Position numbers and translations under genes: made by a program. Positions 10,498-20,095 of a stretch of DNA of 64,000 bases are shown here, piece by piece. Numbering within the stretch: position 1 is the first letter of the stretch; the number at the start of each line of letters is the position of its first letter. The stretch covers positions 139,756 through 203,755 of the forward strand of contig PBKD01000002.1 of the NCBI GenBank assembly GCA_002722055.1, written 5' to 3'. The notes beneath the pieces were generated by a model that was not told the origin of the DNA, searched no databases, and saw nothing but the letters and a program-made list of their open reading frames with translations. The DNA comes from Rhodospirillaceae bacterium. GTDB taxonomy: Bacteria > Pseudomonadota > Alphaproteobacteria > SHVP01.

Positions 10498-10938
10498 ATG
10501 AAAAAAATATTTCAACTTTTTGGTTTAGTAACATTTTTTGCTTTATTTTTCGGGTTAAATGCAAATGCAGATAGCGATATTTTAGGTAAATGGATACCAG
10601 AAGAAAGAGATGCTGTTTATGAATTTTACAAATGTGGTGATGCAATTTGTGCAAAAGTTTTCTCTTTAAAGGAACCTATAGATCCTGAAACTGGGAAACC
10701 AAAATTAGACAAAATAAATGAAAACGAAAGTTTAAGAACTAGGCCAATACTTGGAATGCAATTTCTTGATGGTTTAAAAAAGAAAGGAAAAGGTAAGTGG
10801 GGTGACGGAACGGTATATAATGGTAGGGATGGTAAGACATACACAGCCCTGATGAAATTAAAAAATGGAAGATTAGAAGTAAGAGGATACGTTGGAATGC
10901 CAATGCTGGGTAAATCTACATTTTTTACAAGGGATTAA
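10498..10938 (+). CDS. DUF2147 family exported protein
   Basis: Signal peptide, then GKWIPEERDAVYEFYKCGDAICAKVFSL...PILGMQFLDGLKK...DGTVYNGRDGKTYTALMKL; likely start is ATG 10498 rather than 10462. Confidence 0.8.
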   Translation: MKKIFQLFGLVTFFALFFGLNANADSDILGKWIPEERDAVYEFYKCGDAICAKVFSLKEPIDPETGKPKLDKINENESLRTRPILGMQFLDGLKKKGKGKWGDGTVYNGRDGKTYTALMKLKNGRLEVRGYVGMPMLGKSTFFTRD

Positions 10939-10971
10939 TTTATTAAATATTTTAATTTATAGAGTAAATTC

Positions 10972-11772
10972 ATGGAAATTAACTTTGAAGACAAGTCTGT
11001 TGTAGTAATTGGCGGAACAAGTGGTATTAATTTAGGAATAGCCGAAAAGTTTGCCCAATCAGGAGCAAAACTTGCAGTTGCAAGTCGTTCAGAAAAAAAA
11101 GTTGATGATGCTGTAAACCTTCTATCAAAACATAAACACAATGCCATAGGACATGCTGGTGATGTTAGAGATTATAAAGTTGTTGAAGAAATATTTAAAA
11201 AATTTAATGAACAACATGGTGAGATTGATGTCCTTATATCAGGTGCAGCAGGAAATTTTCCAGCCCCAGCTATGGGTATAAGTTCTAATGGTTTTAAAGC
11301 AGTTGTTGATATTGACCTGTTAGGCACATTCCATGTTATGCGTTCCGCATATCCTTATTTAAAAAAACCAGGGGCATCTGTAATTAATATTTCTGCTCCT
11401 CAAGCATATATCCCTCTTGAGTTTCAAATACATGTTTGTGCCGCAAAATCTGGTGTTGATATGGTAACAAAGGTTTTAGCCATGGAATGGGGAAAAGAAG
11501 GTATAAGGGTTAATTCTATATCACCTGGGCCTATCTTGGATACTGAAGGTATGAAAAGACTTGCACCAACTGAAGAAATTTTAAATGCTACGACTGAGTC
11601 TGTTCCACTTAAGAGGATTGGAACAAAAATTGATATTGCTAATACTGCGATGTTTCTTAGCTCTGAACATGCTAGTTTTATTTCTGGTACAGTAATACCA
11701 GTTGATGGTGGATGGTCCTTAGGAGGAGCTAGTTCTCTCACTTCAGAAATGAAAAAGTTATTTCAAATTTGA
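10972..11772 (+). CDS. SDR family oxidoreductase (2,4-dienoyl-CoA reductase-like)
   Basis: VVIGGTSGINLGIAEKFAQSGAKL, ISGAAGNFPAPA, INISAPQAYIPLEFQIHVCAAKSGVDMVTKVLAMEWG. Confidence 0.88.
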   Translation: MEINFEDKSVVVIGGTSGINLGIAEKFAQSGAKLAVASRSEKKVDDAVNLLSKHKHNAIGHAGDVRDYKVVEEIFKKFNEQHGEIDVLISGAAGNFPAPAMGISSNGFKAVVDIDLLGTFHVMRSAYPYLKKPGASVINISAPQAYIPLEFQIHVCAAKSGVDMVTKVLAMEWGKEGIRVNSISPGPILDTEGMKRLAPTEEILNATTESVPLKRIGTKIDIANTAMFLSSEHASFISGTVIPVDGGWSLGGASSLTSEMKKLFQI

Positions 11773-11859
11773 AAAAAATTTTTAAATAATTGATAAAATT
11801 TATTAAATTCCCATTTGATTGCAAACATCAGTTTAATTTAAAAAGTTATGTAAACAATC

Positions 11860-12378
11860 TTAATAATTTGCTAATTCATCTATACTGAAACCCTTTTTTG
11901 GGATAAGAAAAGTCCTTTCATAAGTCATAAAAACTTTTCCATCATCTTTTTTTCCAATAGTTTTTATACTTATAATACCCTGACCTTTTCTAGAATTAGA
12001 CTCTCTTTTTGACAAGACCTCACTCTCAGCATAAAGAGTATCACCAACAAAAACTGGGGCAACTAATTTAATATTATTCCATCCTAAATTAGCTATAGCT
12101 TTTTGACTTGTATCACTTACACTCATACCTGCGACCATTGATAAAGTTAAAGCTGAATTTACAAGAGGCTTTTTAAACTCACTTTTTTTTGCGTATGCTA
12201 CATCGAAATGTATAGGATGAGTATTCATAGTTAAATTAGTGAACCAAATATTATCAGTTTCTGTTATTGTTCTTCCAGGCCTATGTTCAAAGATATGTCC
12301 TACTTCAAAGTCTTCATAAAACCTTCCAATTGATTCTCTAAACCTGTTCGGCCCAATCTCTTTAGATCCATATGACAT
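11860..12378 (-). CDS. MaoC family dehydratase
   Basis: YEDFEVGHIFEHRPGRTITETDNIWFTNLTMNTHPIHFD. Confidence 0.88.
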   Translation of the reverse strand: MSYGSKEIGPNRFRESIGRFYEDFEVGHIFEHRPGRTITETDNIWFTNLTMNTHPIHFDVAYAKKSEFKKPLVNSALTLSMVAGMSVSDTSQKAIANLGWNNIKLVAPVFVGDTLYAESEVLSKRESNSRKGQGIISIKTIGKKDDGKVFMTYERTFLIPKKGFSIDELANY

Positions 12379-12400
12379 GATTAAAACCCCATACTTTAAG

Positions 12401-13246
12401 TTATTCTCTTTCAGATAATGATAAAACTCTTCTGGCAGAAATTACAAGCGGCTCATCAATCATTTTTCCTCTTACTGATATAACCCCGCCCTTTGCTGCT
12501 TCATAGGCATCAATCACCTCTTTAGCAAAATTTACATCTTCTTGATTTGGAGAAAAAGCTTGATGAATTCCTGGTATTTGTTTTGGGTGGATAGCTATCT
12601 TACCTTTAAATCCTATATCAACAATTTTTTTTGTTTCATTCAAAAGTCCTTCCTCATCATTTATATCTGGCCACACACCATCAACAGCAGTAATTCCAGC
12701 TATACCAGCTGCATTAATTATTTTACTTCTTGCGTAAAGAAGGGAATTCCAAGATAAACTTGATCCAGTTTGGGAGGTAAAATCAGCAGATCCAAAACCA
12801 ATAATTTCAACATTACTAGTTGCACTAGCTATCGATATTACGTTTGAAAGTCCTTTCGGTGTCTCAATTACAACAAAAATTGAAATATCTGGTTTGTATT
12901 TTTTTATAATTTCATCTAACAATATAACTTCTTCAGCAGAATCAACCATTGGTAAAACAATTCCATCTGGCAAACACCCATTATCAATAAAAGCTGTAAC
13001 GTCTTTAAGCCCAAAATAGGTTTTTATTGAATTAACTCTTACAAAAGATCTTACTTCTCCTTTATTTAATTTAGAAAAATAATCTATAACAATTTCTCTT
13101 GCTAAATCTTTTTTATTTGTTGACACAGCATCTTCTAAGTCAATAATAATAGCATCACAACCACTATTTTTTGCTTTATCAAATCTTTCGGGCCTATCAC
13201 CAGGAACAAATAAAAAACTTCTATTCAAATGTATAAACTCACTCAT
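12401..13246 (-). CDS. HpcH/HpaI aldolase / citrate lyase (CitE-like) CoA ester lyase
   Basis: RSFLFVPGDRPERFDKAKNSGCDAIIIDLEDAV...VRVNS...IETPKGL...GFGSADF...AIHPKQI. Confidence 0.92.
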   Translation of the reverse strand: MSEFIHLNRSFLFVPGDRPERFDKAKNSGCDAIIIDLEDAVSTNKKDLAREIVIDYFSKLNKGEVRSFVRVNSIKTYFGLKDVTAFIDNGCLPDGIVLPMVDSAEEVILLDEIIKKYKPDISIFVVIETPKGLSNVISIASATSNVEIIGFGSADFTSQTGSSLSWNSLLYARSKIINAAGIAGITAVDGVWPDINDEEGLLNETKKIVDIGFKGKIAIHPKQIPGIHQAFSPNQEDVNFAKEVIDAYEAAKGGVISVRGKMIDEPLVISARRVLSLSERE

Positions 13247-13257
13247 ACCTAATCCTT

Positions 13258-13698
13258 TTAATTTTTCTCTTTAGGTTTAAATTTTAATTTAATTATTTTA
13301 AACACTCCAGTCCCAAAAAGTATAGCTTTTTTATTACACATAACCTCAACCTCTAAAAAAATAAACTTATTATCCTTTTTTATTAATTTACTTTTTCCAG
13401 TAATCCACTCATCTTTTCTAGCTAAAGAAATGAAATCAACACTCATATTAATTGTCACAGTTAAGTAATCATAATTTCTGTTGGCAAATTGCCCCATGAC
13501 TATATCAGCAAAAGAGGATAACATTCCACCATGGACATACCCACCAATATTTATGTGTTTTTGTTGAGCTCTAAATCCAAAAATTTCAGTATTATCCAAT
13601 TTTTTATAATAAATAGGTCCAATAAGATTTCCGAAATCGGATCTATTTTCAATTAGTTTAAACCCTTTAGGAGGATTCATAATAAAATCACTGTTCAT
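13258..13698 (-). CDS. PaaI family thioesterase
   Basis: NIGGYVHGGMLSSFADIVMGQ hot-dog thioesterase motif. Confidence 0.8.
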   Translation of the reverse strand: MNSDFIMNPPKGFKLIENRSDFGNLIGPIYYKKLDNTEIFGFRAQQKHINIGGYVHGGMLSSFADIVMGQFANRNYDYLTVTINMSVDFISLARKDEWITGKSKLIKKDNKFIFLEVEVMCNKKAILFGTGVFKIIKLKFKPKEKN

Positions 13699-13706
13699 TA
13701 AATTTA

Positions 13707-14210
13707 TTATTCTTCATCGAAAAATTTATATACCACCTTATCACCTATATTTATATTAAACTTTTCTATTAAACCTGCATTTATTTCTAAAACACGTATA
13801 ATTAAATATTCGGAATCAATTGATTTAGTAGAATGTGGTGTCGCATTCTCATACGTTTTAACTATATACCCCCTTTGGTCAATAAATATTATGTCTAATG
13901 GTATGTATGTATTCTTCATCCAAAAAGAAACTCTTTTATTTTTTTTAAACTCAAACAACATTCCAGCCTCAATATTTAGAGATCTCCTAAACATTAAACC
14001 TCTTTGTCTTTTTTTCTTGTTATCTGCGACCTCAACGGTAAATTCTACAAGTTTACCATTATCATTAAATATAATTACCCTACCTTTATCAAAATATATT
14101 GATTTTTGATCTTCTACTTCTTGGGAAGATGAAGTTTTTGCATTTATTACAAATGTAAAAAATAAGAGTAATATCAGAGATATAATAAAAAATAGATTTT
14201 TTTTTGTCAT
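13707..14210 (-). CDS. DUF192 family exported protein
   Basis: VEVADNKKKRQRGLMFRRSL...GMLFEFKKNKRVSFWMKNTYIPLDIIFID. Confidence 0.85.
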   Translation of the reverse strand: MTKKNLFFIISLILLLFFTFVINAKTSSSQEVEDQKSIYFDKGRVIIFNDNGKLVEFTVEVADNKKKRQRGLMFRRSLNIEAGMLFEFKKNKRVSFWMKNTYIPLDIIFIDQRGYIVKTYENATPHSTKSIDSEYLIIRVLEINAGLIEKFNINIGDKVVYKFFDEE

Positions 14211-14265
14211 AACTATAATTCTTATATTGCAAAATAGATTAAAACAACTCTATATTTATATTTTT

Positions 14266-14346
14266 GCGGGAGGAGCTTAAGTGCTGAGAGGTTTCCTTGA
14301 AACGACTCCTATACCTGATCCGGTTAATGCCGGCGGAGGAACGCTT
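14266..14346 (+). promoter_or_regulatory. TPP (thiamine pyrophosphate) riboswitch, THI element
   Basis: gcgggaggagcttaagtGCTGAGAggtttccttgaaacgactccTATACCTGATCCGGTTAATGCCGGCGGAGGAacgc matches the conserved THI-box core; precedes a thiamine-precursor ABC transporter. Confidence 0.93.
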
Positions 14347-14348
14347 AT

Positions 14349-15101
14349 ATGGAAAAAGTATATAAAAAAAACAATGAATATATCTCACCATTAGGTATCT
14401 CAATTGATAAAATTGATTTCAAATATGATGATAATATATTATTCAGAGATTTCTCGGTAAAGTTTCCTCCAAAAAATAATACTTCAATTCTAGGAAATAA
14501 TGGAATAGGTAAAAGCACATTAATCAAATTGATATCTGGAATTAAAGAACCAAACCTTGGTAGTATTGTTGATTATAATAACAATAGTATACATAACTCG
14601 ATAACCTATATGGATCAATTTGATCAACTATTACCTTGGTTAAAGATAAAAAATAATATAACACTAGGATTTAAGCTTAGACAAGAAAATTATTCATCTG
14701 AAAAATTTAGCTATTTAACAAACATTCTAGGTCTAAATGAATTCTTGAATAGTTTTCCTAATCAAGTATCAGGTGGCACGAAACAGAGAACAGCCCTTGC
14801 TAGAACTTTTATTGAAGATAGACCTCTAGTGATTATGGATGAACCATTTAGTTCTCTTGATACAAATACAAAAAATAAGCTCATTAAATTAACTAAACAC
14901 CTTGTTAAAGATAAAACACTAATTCTTGTTACACATGATATAATGGAGGCAATTGAGTTATCAGACCAAATATTAATTCTCAAAGGCAGCCCTGCAAAAA
15001 TTTTTAAAATATTTAGTTCTGAAGAAATATTATATTACAAAAAAAAGGATAAGATGATAATAGATCTTTATAATAAAATTTTAAGTATATTGGATCTTTA
15101 A
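14349..15101 (+). CDS. thiZ: ABC transporter ATP-binding protein, ThiZ-like
   Basis: Walker A GNNGIGKST, signature VSGGTKQRTALARTF, Walker B VIMDEPFSSLD; follows TPP riboswitch. Confidence 0.85.
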   Translation: MEKVYKKNNEYISPLGISIDKIDFKYDDNILFRDFSVKFPPKNNTSILGNNGIGKSTLIKLISGIKEPNLGSIVDYNNNSIHNSITYMDQFDQLLPWLKIKNNITLGFKLRQENYSSEKFSYLTNILGLNEFLNSFPNQVSGGTKQRTALARTFIEDRPLVIMDEPFSSLDTNTKNKLIKLTKHLVKDKTLILVTHDIMEAIELSDQILILKGSPAKIFKIFSSEEILYYKKKDKMIIDLYNKILSILDL

Positions 15102-15108
15102 TATTAAT

Positions 15109-15882
15109 ATGATAAATAAAATATCAAAAAATAAAATTTTTAATTTACTGGTATCTTTTTTAATTATATTTTGCACTTTAATTTTTATTTGGCAAATAGT
15201 AATAATATTTACAGGTGTACCAAAATATATTTTGCCAGCTCCTTTAGAAGTTTTTCTAGAGATGAAGTCAAAATATCAAATTTTATTTTATCACTTTAAA
15301 ATAACTTTATTAGAAATAATTCTCGGTATTATATTAGGAACATTATTGGGCATCATAGGCGCTCTCACAATATTTTTGTTCAAACCGGCGAGAATATGGC
15401 TTTTACCCCTTTTGGTTGCAAGCCAAGCAATTCCTGTTTTTGCGATAGCTCCATTACTAGTTCTTTGGCTTGGTTATGGAATATCATCTAAAGTTGCTAT
15501 GGCTATATTAATTATATTCTTCCCAATTACTGCTAATTTTCTTGATGGTCTTAAAAACACAAGAAAAGACTGGATACAACTGGCAAATATTATGTCTAAT
15601 AAAACACAATTGTCTAAATATCTAATATTGAGGCACATACATATACCTGCAGCCTTACCTAGTTTTGGATCAGGTTTAAGGGTAGCAGCTGCTGTTGCAC
15701 CAATAGGTGCAATAGTTGGGGAATGGGTTGGTTCAGGATCCGGCTTAGGTTACCTTATGCTACAATCTAACGCAAAATTTCAAATTAACTTAATGTTTGC
15801 TTCTTTGATTGTAATAATTTTCACGTCTTTAATAATTTATTTTTCAATAGATCAAATTATTAAAATTTTAATTAGATGGTAA
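15109..15882 (+). CDS. thiX: ABC transporter permease, ThiX-like
   Basis: BPD_transp_1-type helices; PALPSFGSGLRVAAAVAPIGAIVGEWVGS. Confidence 0.85.
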   Translation: MINKISKNKIFNLLVSFLIIFCTLIFIWQIVIIFTGVPKYILPAPLEVFLEMKSKYQILFYHFKITLLEIILGIILGTLLGIIGALTIFLFKPARIWLLPLLVASQAIPVFAIAPLLVLWLGYGISSKVAMAILIIFFPITANFLDGLKNTRKDWIQLANIMSNKTQLSKYLILRHIHIPAALPSFGSGLRVAAAVAPIGAIVGEWVGSGSGLGYLMLQSNAKFQINLMFASLIVIIFTSLIIYFSIDQIIKILIRW

Positions 15883-15898
15883 AAAAAGGATAAAAATA

Positions 15899-16843
15899 AT
15901 GAATTTTAAATTAAAATATATAATAATTTTATTTTATTTTGTTTTTTGCAGTTCATCCAAAGCAAATAATGAAATTACAGTAATGCTAGATTGGTTTATA
16001 AATCCAGATCATGCTCCCCTTTATATTGCCCTTGAGAAAGGCTACTTTGACGATGAAAATATAAAAGTAAATTTAATAGTTCCTGCAGATCCCAATGATC
16101 CACCTAAACTTGCCGCAGCAAAGAAAATTGACCTTGCTATTTCATATCAACCTCAGTTACATATGCAGGTTGATCAAGGCCTTCCTCTAATTCGTGTTGG
16201 AACACTTGTTGCAACACCTTTAAATTGTTTGCTAGTCCTTAAAGATGGGAATATTAAAAATATTTCAGATCTCAAAGGAAAAAAAGTTGGATATTCTGTA
16301 GGTGGTTTTGAAGATACCCTTTTAAAAACTATGCTAAGATCTCAAGGTCTTCATTTAAGTGACGTTGAACTTATAAATGTTAACTTTAGTTTATCGCCTG
16401 CTTTGATTAGCAAAAAGGTTGATGCAGTAATTGGAGCATTCAGAAATTTTGAACTTAACCAATTAGATTTACTTAATAAAACTGGTAAAGCGTTTTTTGT
16501 AGAGGAACATGGCGTTCCACCTTATGATGAATTAATTTTTGTAACCCACAAAGATAATTTAAATGATAATAATAAAATTCAACGCTTTTTAAGAGCAACT
16601 GAAAAAGGAATCCATTACTTAATAAATCATCCTAATGAAAGCTGGAGTCTATTTATCAAAGATAGACCTGAGCTAAATGATAAGCTAAACAGAAAAGCAT
16701 GGTTTGATACCATTCCCAGATTTGCTCTAAGGCCAGCAGCAATGAATCAAAAAAGGTATGAAAGATTTGCAAAATATCTTCAAGAAGAAAAAAGTATTAA
16801 TAAAGCTCTAAATTGGCAACGTTATGGGGTTGAATTGGAATAG
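15899..16843 (+). CDS. thiY: ABC transporter substrate-binding protein, ThiY/NMT1-like
   Basis: Signal peptide; VMLDWFINPDHAPLYIALEKGYFDDENIKV is the ThiY/THI5 signature. Confidence 0.88.
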   Translation: MNFKLKYIIILFYFVFCSSSKANNEITVMLDWFINPDHAPLYIALEKGYFDDENIKVNLIVPADPNDPPKLAAAKKIDLAISYQPQLHMQVDQGLPLIRVGTLVATPLNCLLVLKDGNIKNISDLKGKKVGYSVGGFEDTLLKTMLRSQGLHLSDVELINVNFSLSPALISKKVDAVIGAFRNFELNQLDLLNKTGKAFFVEEHGVPPYDELIFVTHKDNLNDNNKIQRFLRATEKGIHYLINHPNESWSLFIKDRPELNDKLNRKAWFDTIPRFALRPAAMNQKRYERFAKYLQEEKSINKALNWQRYGVELE

Positions 16844-16852
16844 TAAATTTAT

Positions 16853-17386
16853 TTAATCTTCTAATTCAATTATTGCTACCTGAGGGCCTTTAGGACCTGT
16901 TCCAACTCTAATTCTTACGGTCTGTCCTGGAATCAGAACCTTTATTTGAGCTCTCCTAAGAGTTTTAACATGCACAAAAACATCTGGATCATTTGAACCT
17001 TTAGTTATGAAACCGTAACCTTTATCTGGGTTAAACCACTTAACTGTTGCTTGCTCAAAATCACTCTCTGGCTCTATAATTTCTTCATCATCTTCATCTA
17101 ATTCAATAATGCCATCAGAAGCAGTTGATTTGTCTACACTAATAATTTCAATAGCTTGCAAACCTTTCGGGCCTTCAACAACCTTACACGTGAGAGTTGC
17201 TCCCTCTACTATTGATTGATGACCAGCTTGCCTTAAAGCTGAAAGATGAACAAAGATATCCCCTTCATCTCCATCAGTAGATAAAAAACCAAAACCTTTT
17301 GCCGTATTGAACCACTTGACCCTACCACTAATCTCTTTAGCTTCCTTATAGGGATCCAAGGAGTCTTCAGGCTGCTCCTCCACCAT
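16853..17386 (-). CDS. Twin cold-shock-domain protein
   Basis: Two CSDs (GRVKWFNTAKGFGFLSTDG..DIFVHLSAL and ATVKWFNPDKGYGFITKG..DVFVHVKTL) joined by an acidic linker. Confidence 0.92.
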   Translation of the reverse strand: MVEEQPEDSLDPYKEAKEISGRVKWFNTAKGFGFLSTDGDEGDIFVHLSALRQAGHQSIVEGATLTCKVVEGPKGLQAIEIISVDKSTASDGIIELDEDDEEIIEPESDFEQATVKWFNPDKGYGFITKGSNDPDVFVHVKTLRRAQIKVLIPGQTVRIRVGTGPKGPQVAIIELED

Positions 17387-17647
17387 AGCCTGCCTGCCAA
17401 ACCTCTAGTTACAATTAACCAACTTAATAAATTAATTATATTACTTAAATCTGCAATTTGTCTATTGAGTTGGGTGTTATGAAAGCAAATTATATTAATT
17501 TTTTGTTTATTTTCAGTTATTTAAATGAAAAATTAAATTATTAAACAAATATATTTATTTGTTACATTATTTTTGTATGGAAATTGGATATAGTTTATGG
17601 TTTGTTGATATTTATAAGGAAATTTCTTAGTTTTTGGAGGATATTTA

Positions 17648-18127
17648 TTGCTTAAACCTAGAGCTCTAAGCTTATTTATTTTTTTATCAATAATTTGGTT
17701 ACTATTGTCCGGACACTACAATCCGTTAATGTTGTTTTTTGGGTTAATATCTGTTTTATTTACAACTTATATTGCAACAAGAATGGACCTAGTGGACAAA
17801 GAAGGTCACCCTGTCCATTTAACTTGGAAAATTCCTATTTATTGGTTATGGCTATTGTTGCAAATAATTAAATCAAATATTCAAGTATCGATCCGAATAC
17901 TATCACCAAAAATTAATATCAACCCGGAAATGATAATGATTCCAATGAATCAAAAAAGTGACTTAGATAGAACAAACTATGCTAACTCAATCACTTTAAC
18001 GCCAGGAACAGTATCTGTAAGGTTGGATGAGAGTGGAGATATACTAGTTCATTCACTTGATAATATTTTTGCTAAAGAATTAAAGGCAGGATTAATGGAA
18101 AAAAAAATAAAGAACTTGGGTAATTAA
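17648..18127 (+). CDS. mnhE: Na+/H+ antiporter subunit E (MrpE/MnhE)
   Basis: IKSNIQVSIRILSP...NSITLTPGTVSVRLD...VHSLD. Confidence 0.9.
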   Translation: MLKPRALSLFIFLSIIWLLLSGHYNPLMLFFGLISVLFTTYIATRMDLVDKEGHPVHLTWKIPIYWLWLLLQIIKSNIQVSIRILSPKININPEMIMIPMNQKSDLDRTNYANSITLTPGTVSVRLDESGDILVHSLDNIFAKELKAGLMEKKIKNLGN

Positions 18128-18420
18128 TGTTTTTATTATCAACCATAGCCATACTTACTACCATTGGACTTGCACTAATAAGAGCAATTAATGGGCCCTC
18201 TACCTATGATAGAATACTTGCATTAAATATGGTCGGAACAAAAACAACTATACTTATTGTCGCGATTGGTTTTCTAACAAACCGACCAGACTTTGTTGAT
18301 ATAGCAATGGTTTATGCACTTATTAATTTTATAGGGGTAATAGCAATGTTAAAATATACTAGATATGGACAGTTTGCTAACTCGTTAGATCCAAACAAAA
18401 CTGAAAGTGAAAATAATTAA
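18127..18420 (+). CDS. mnhF: Antiporter subunit F (MrpF/MnhF)
   Basis: INGPSTYDRILALNMVGTKT; overlaps the preceding stop. Confidence 0.88.
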   Translation: MFLLSTIAILTTIGLALIRAINGPSTYDRILALNMVGTKTTILIVAIGFLTNRPDFVDIAMVYALINFIGVIAMLKYTRYGQFANSLDPNKTESENN

Positions 18421-18422
18421 TT

Positions 18423-18728
18423 ATGAGTTATGTGTTAGATATATTAAGTTGGTTATTAATAATTATTGGCAGCTACTTTAGTATTGTAGGAGCAATTGGA
18501 GTTCTTCGATTTCCGGATTTTTTTACAAGACTTCACGCGGCAGGACTAACGGACACTCTTGGAGCCTGGTCTATTCTTTGCGGTCTAATGCTACAATGTG
18601 ATTCTTTTTTAACAATAATAAAGTTAATTTTAGTTTTAATTTTTATATTTTTTACCAGCCCAACTGGTACTCATGCTCTTGCGAGAGCAGGTTTAGCAAG
18701 TAATTTAAAACCCTGGAAAAAACAATAG
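18423..18728 (+). CDS. mnhG: Antiporter subunit G (MrpG/MnhG)
   Basis: IGVLRFPDFFTRLHAAGLTDTLG. Confidence 0.9.
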   Translation: MSYVLDILSWLLIIIGSYFSIVGAIGVLRFPDFFTRLHAAGLTDTLGAWSILCGLMLQCDSFLTIIKLILVLIFIFFTSPTGTHALARAGLASNLKPWKKQ

Positions 18729-18742
18729 GATTAATTTGAATT

Positions 18743-19315
18743 ATGAGTATTGAGATATATATTGATTTAATACTTGTTATATTTCTTGCAATTACAGCCT
18801 TAGCAGTAATTTATGTAAGGAATCTATTTGCTGTTGCTATGCTGAGTGGTATTTATAGCTTATTAATGGCTAGTATTTTTGTTGTTTTAGATGCTGTTGA
18901 TGTTGCTTTTACAGAAGCATCCGTAGGTGCAGGAATTTCAACTGTTTTAATGCTTGGTGTTTTAGCAATTACAGGAAACAGAGAAAAAATCTCATATAAA
19001 AGTTCTCTTTTACCTTTATTAATTGTAATTGGAACTGGTTCACTTTTGGTTTATGGAACTTGGGATCTTCCAATGTTTGGAGACCCTTATGCACCTGTTC
19101 ATATGCATGTAGCACCTGAATATATTTCAAATACATATAAACATACTGGTATGCCTAATATAGTTACTGCGGTTCTAGCAAGCTATAGAGGATATGACAC
19201 TCTGGGTGAAGTAGGGGTAATCTTTACAGCTGGTGTTGGAGTTCTTTTACTCTTGTCTAGAAAAAAAATGAACAAACACACAAATGCAAAAAATAAGTTA
19301 GAAGATAAATCATGA
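18743..19315 (+). CDS. DUF4040 (MbhD) plus MbhE-like antiporter subunit, equivalent to the MrpA C-terminus
   Basis: YSLLMASIFVVLDAVDVAFTEASVGAGISTVL and NIVTAVLASYRGYDTLGEVGVIFTAGVGV. Confidence 0.82.
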   Translation: MSIEIYIDLILVIFLAITALAVIYVRNLFAVAMLSGIYSLLMASIFVVLDAVDVAFTEASVGAGISTVLMLGVLAITGNREKISYKSSLLPLLIVIGTGSLLVYGTWDLPMFGDPYAPVHMHVAPEYISNTYKHTGMPNIVTAVLASYRGYDTLGEVGVIFTAGVGVLLLLSRKKMNKHTNAKNKLEDKS

Positions 19316-19728
19316 AGCATCATACAATCCCAAGAGTAATAGCTAAATTAGCCATTCCAGGTATCATACTGTTTGGTCTATATGTTCAGTTTCATGGAGA
19401 CTATGGACCTGGAGGAGGTTTTCAGGCTGGGGTAATTATTGGAGCAGCAATGATTTTATATGGGTTAATATTTGGCCTTGATGCTCTTAAGAGTGTAGCC
19501 CCTCAAAAAATAGTAACATCCCTAATTGCTTTAGGTTTTCTTCTATATGCTGGTGTTGGTATTGTTACCCAACTATTAGGTGCAAATTTTTTAGAGTATG
19601 GAGTATTAGCTCATTCTCCAAAAGAAGGCCAACATATTGGAATTATTCTTGTTGAAATTGGAGTAGGAATCACTGTTGCTGCTGTAATGATAATTATTTT
19701 TTACATGTTTGCTGGAAGAAAGCAGTAG
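19312..19728 (+). CDS. mnhB: Antiporter subunit B (MrpB/MnhB)
   Basis: FGLYVQFHGDYGPGGGFQAGVIIGAAMILYGL. Confidence 0.92.
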   Translation: MKHHTIPRVIAKLAIPGIILFGLYVQFHGDYGPGGGFQAGVIIGAAMILYGLIFGLDALKSVAPQKIVTSLIALGFLLYAGVGIVTQLLGANFLEYGVLAHSPKEGQHIGIILVEIGVGITVAAVMIIIFYMFAGRKQ

Positions 19729-19731
19729 TTC

Positions 19732-20094
19732 ATGGAATTAGTTATAAGTCATATAAATTACTGGGTCGCTATTCTTTTAATGATGATTGGTTTTTACGCT
19801 CTTATAGCTAGAGGAAACTTAGTTAAAACAATAGTAGGGCTAAATATATTTCAAGCCTCAGTATTTCTTTTGTATATAACTTTCGGTAAAGTTAGTGGAG
19901 GGACTGCACCAATTTTACAAAAAAATACTGAATTATATTCAAATCCTCTTCCTCATGTTTTAATTCTAACTGCTATTGTTGTGGGTGTTGCAACTACCTC
20001 ACTTGGACTTGCTTTAGTGGTAAGAATTTACGAAAGCTATGGCACTATTGAAGAAGATGAAATAGCTGAATTAGACTCTAAGGAAGAAGACTAG
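19732..20094 (+). CDS. mnhC: Antiporter subunit C (MrpC/MnhC, NuoK-like)
   Basis: GLNIFQASVFLLYI...LPHVLILTAIVVGVATTSLGLALVVRI. Confidence 0.92.
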   Translation: MELVISHINYWVAILLMMIGFYALIARGNLVKTIVGLNIFQASVFLLYITFGKVSGGTAPILQKNTELYSNPLPHVLILTAIVVGVATTSLGLALVVRIYESYGTIEEDEIAELDSKEED

Positions 20095-20095
20095 A

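Noticed and set aside
10469-11147. Minus-strand ORFs 10469-10654, 10626-10844 and 10935-11147
   Set aside because: Antisense shadows of the DUF2147 and SDR genes.
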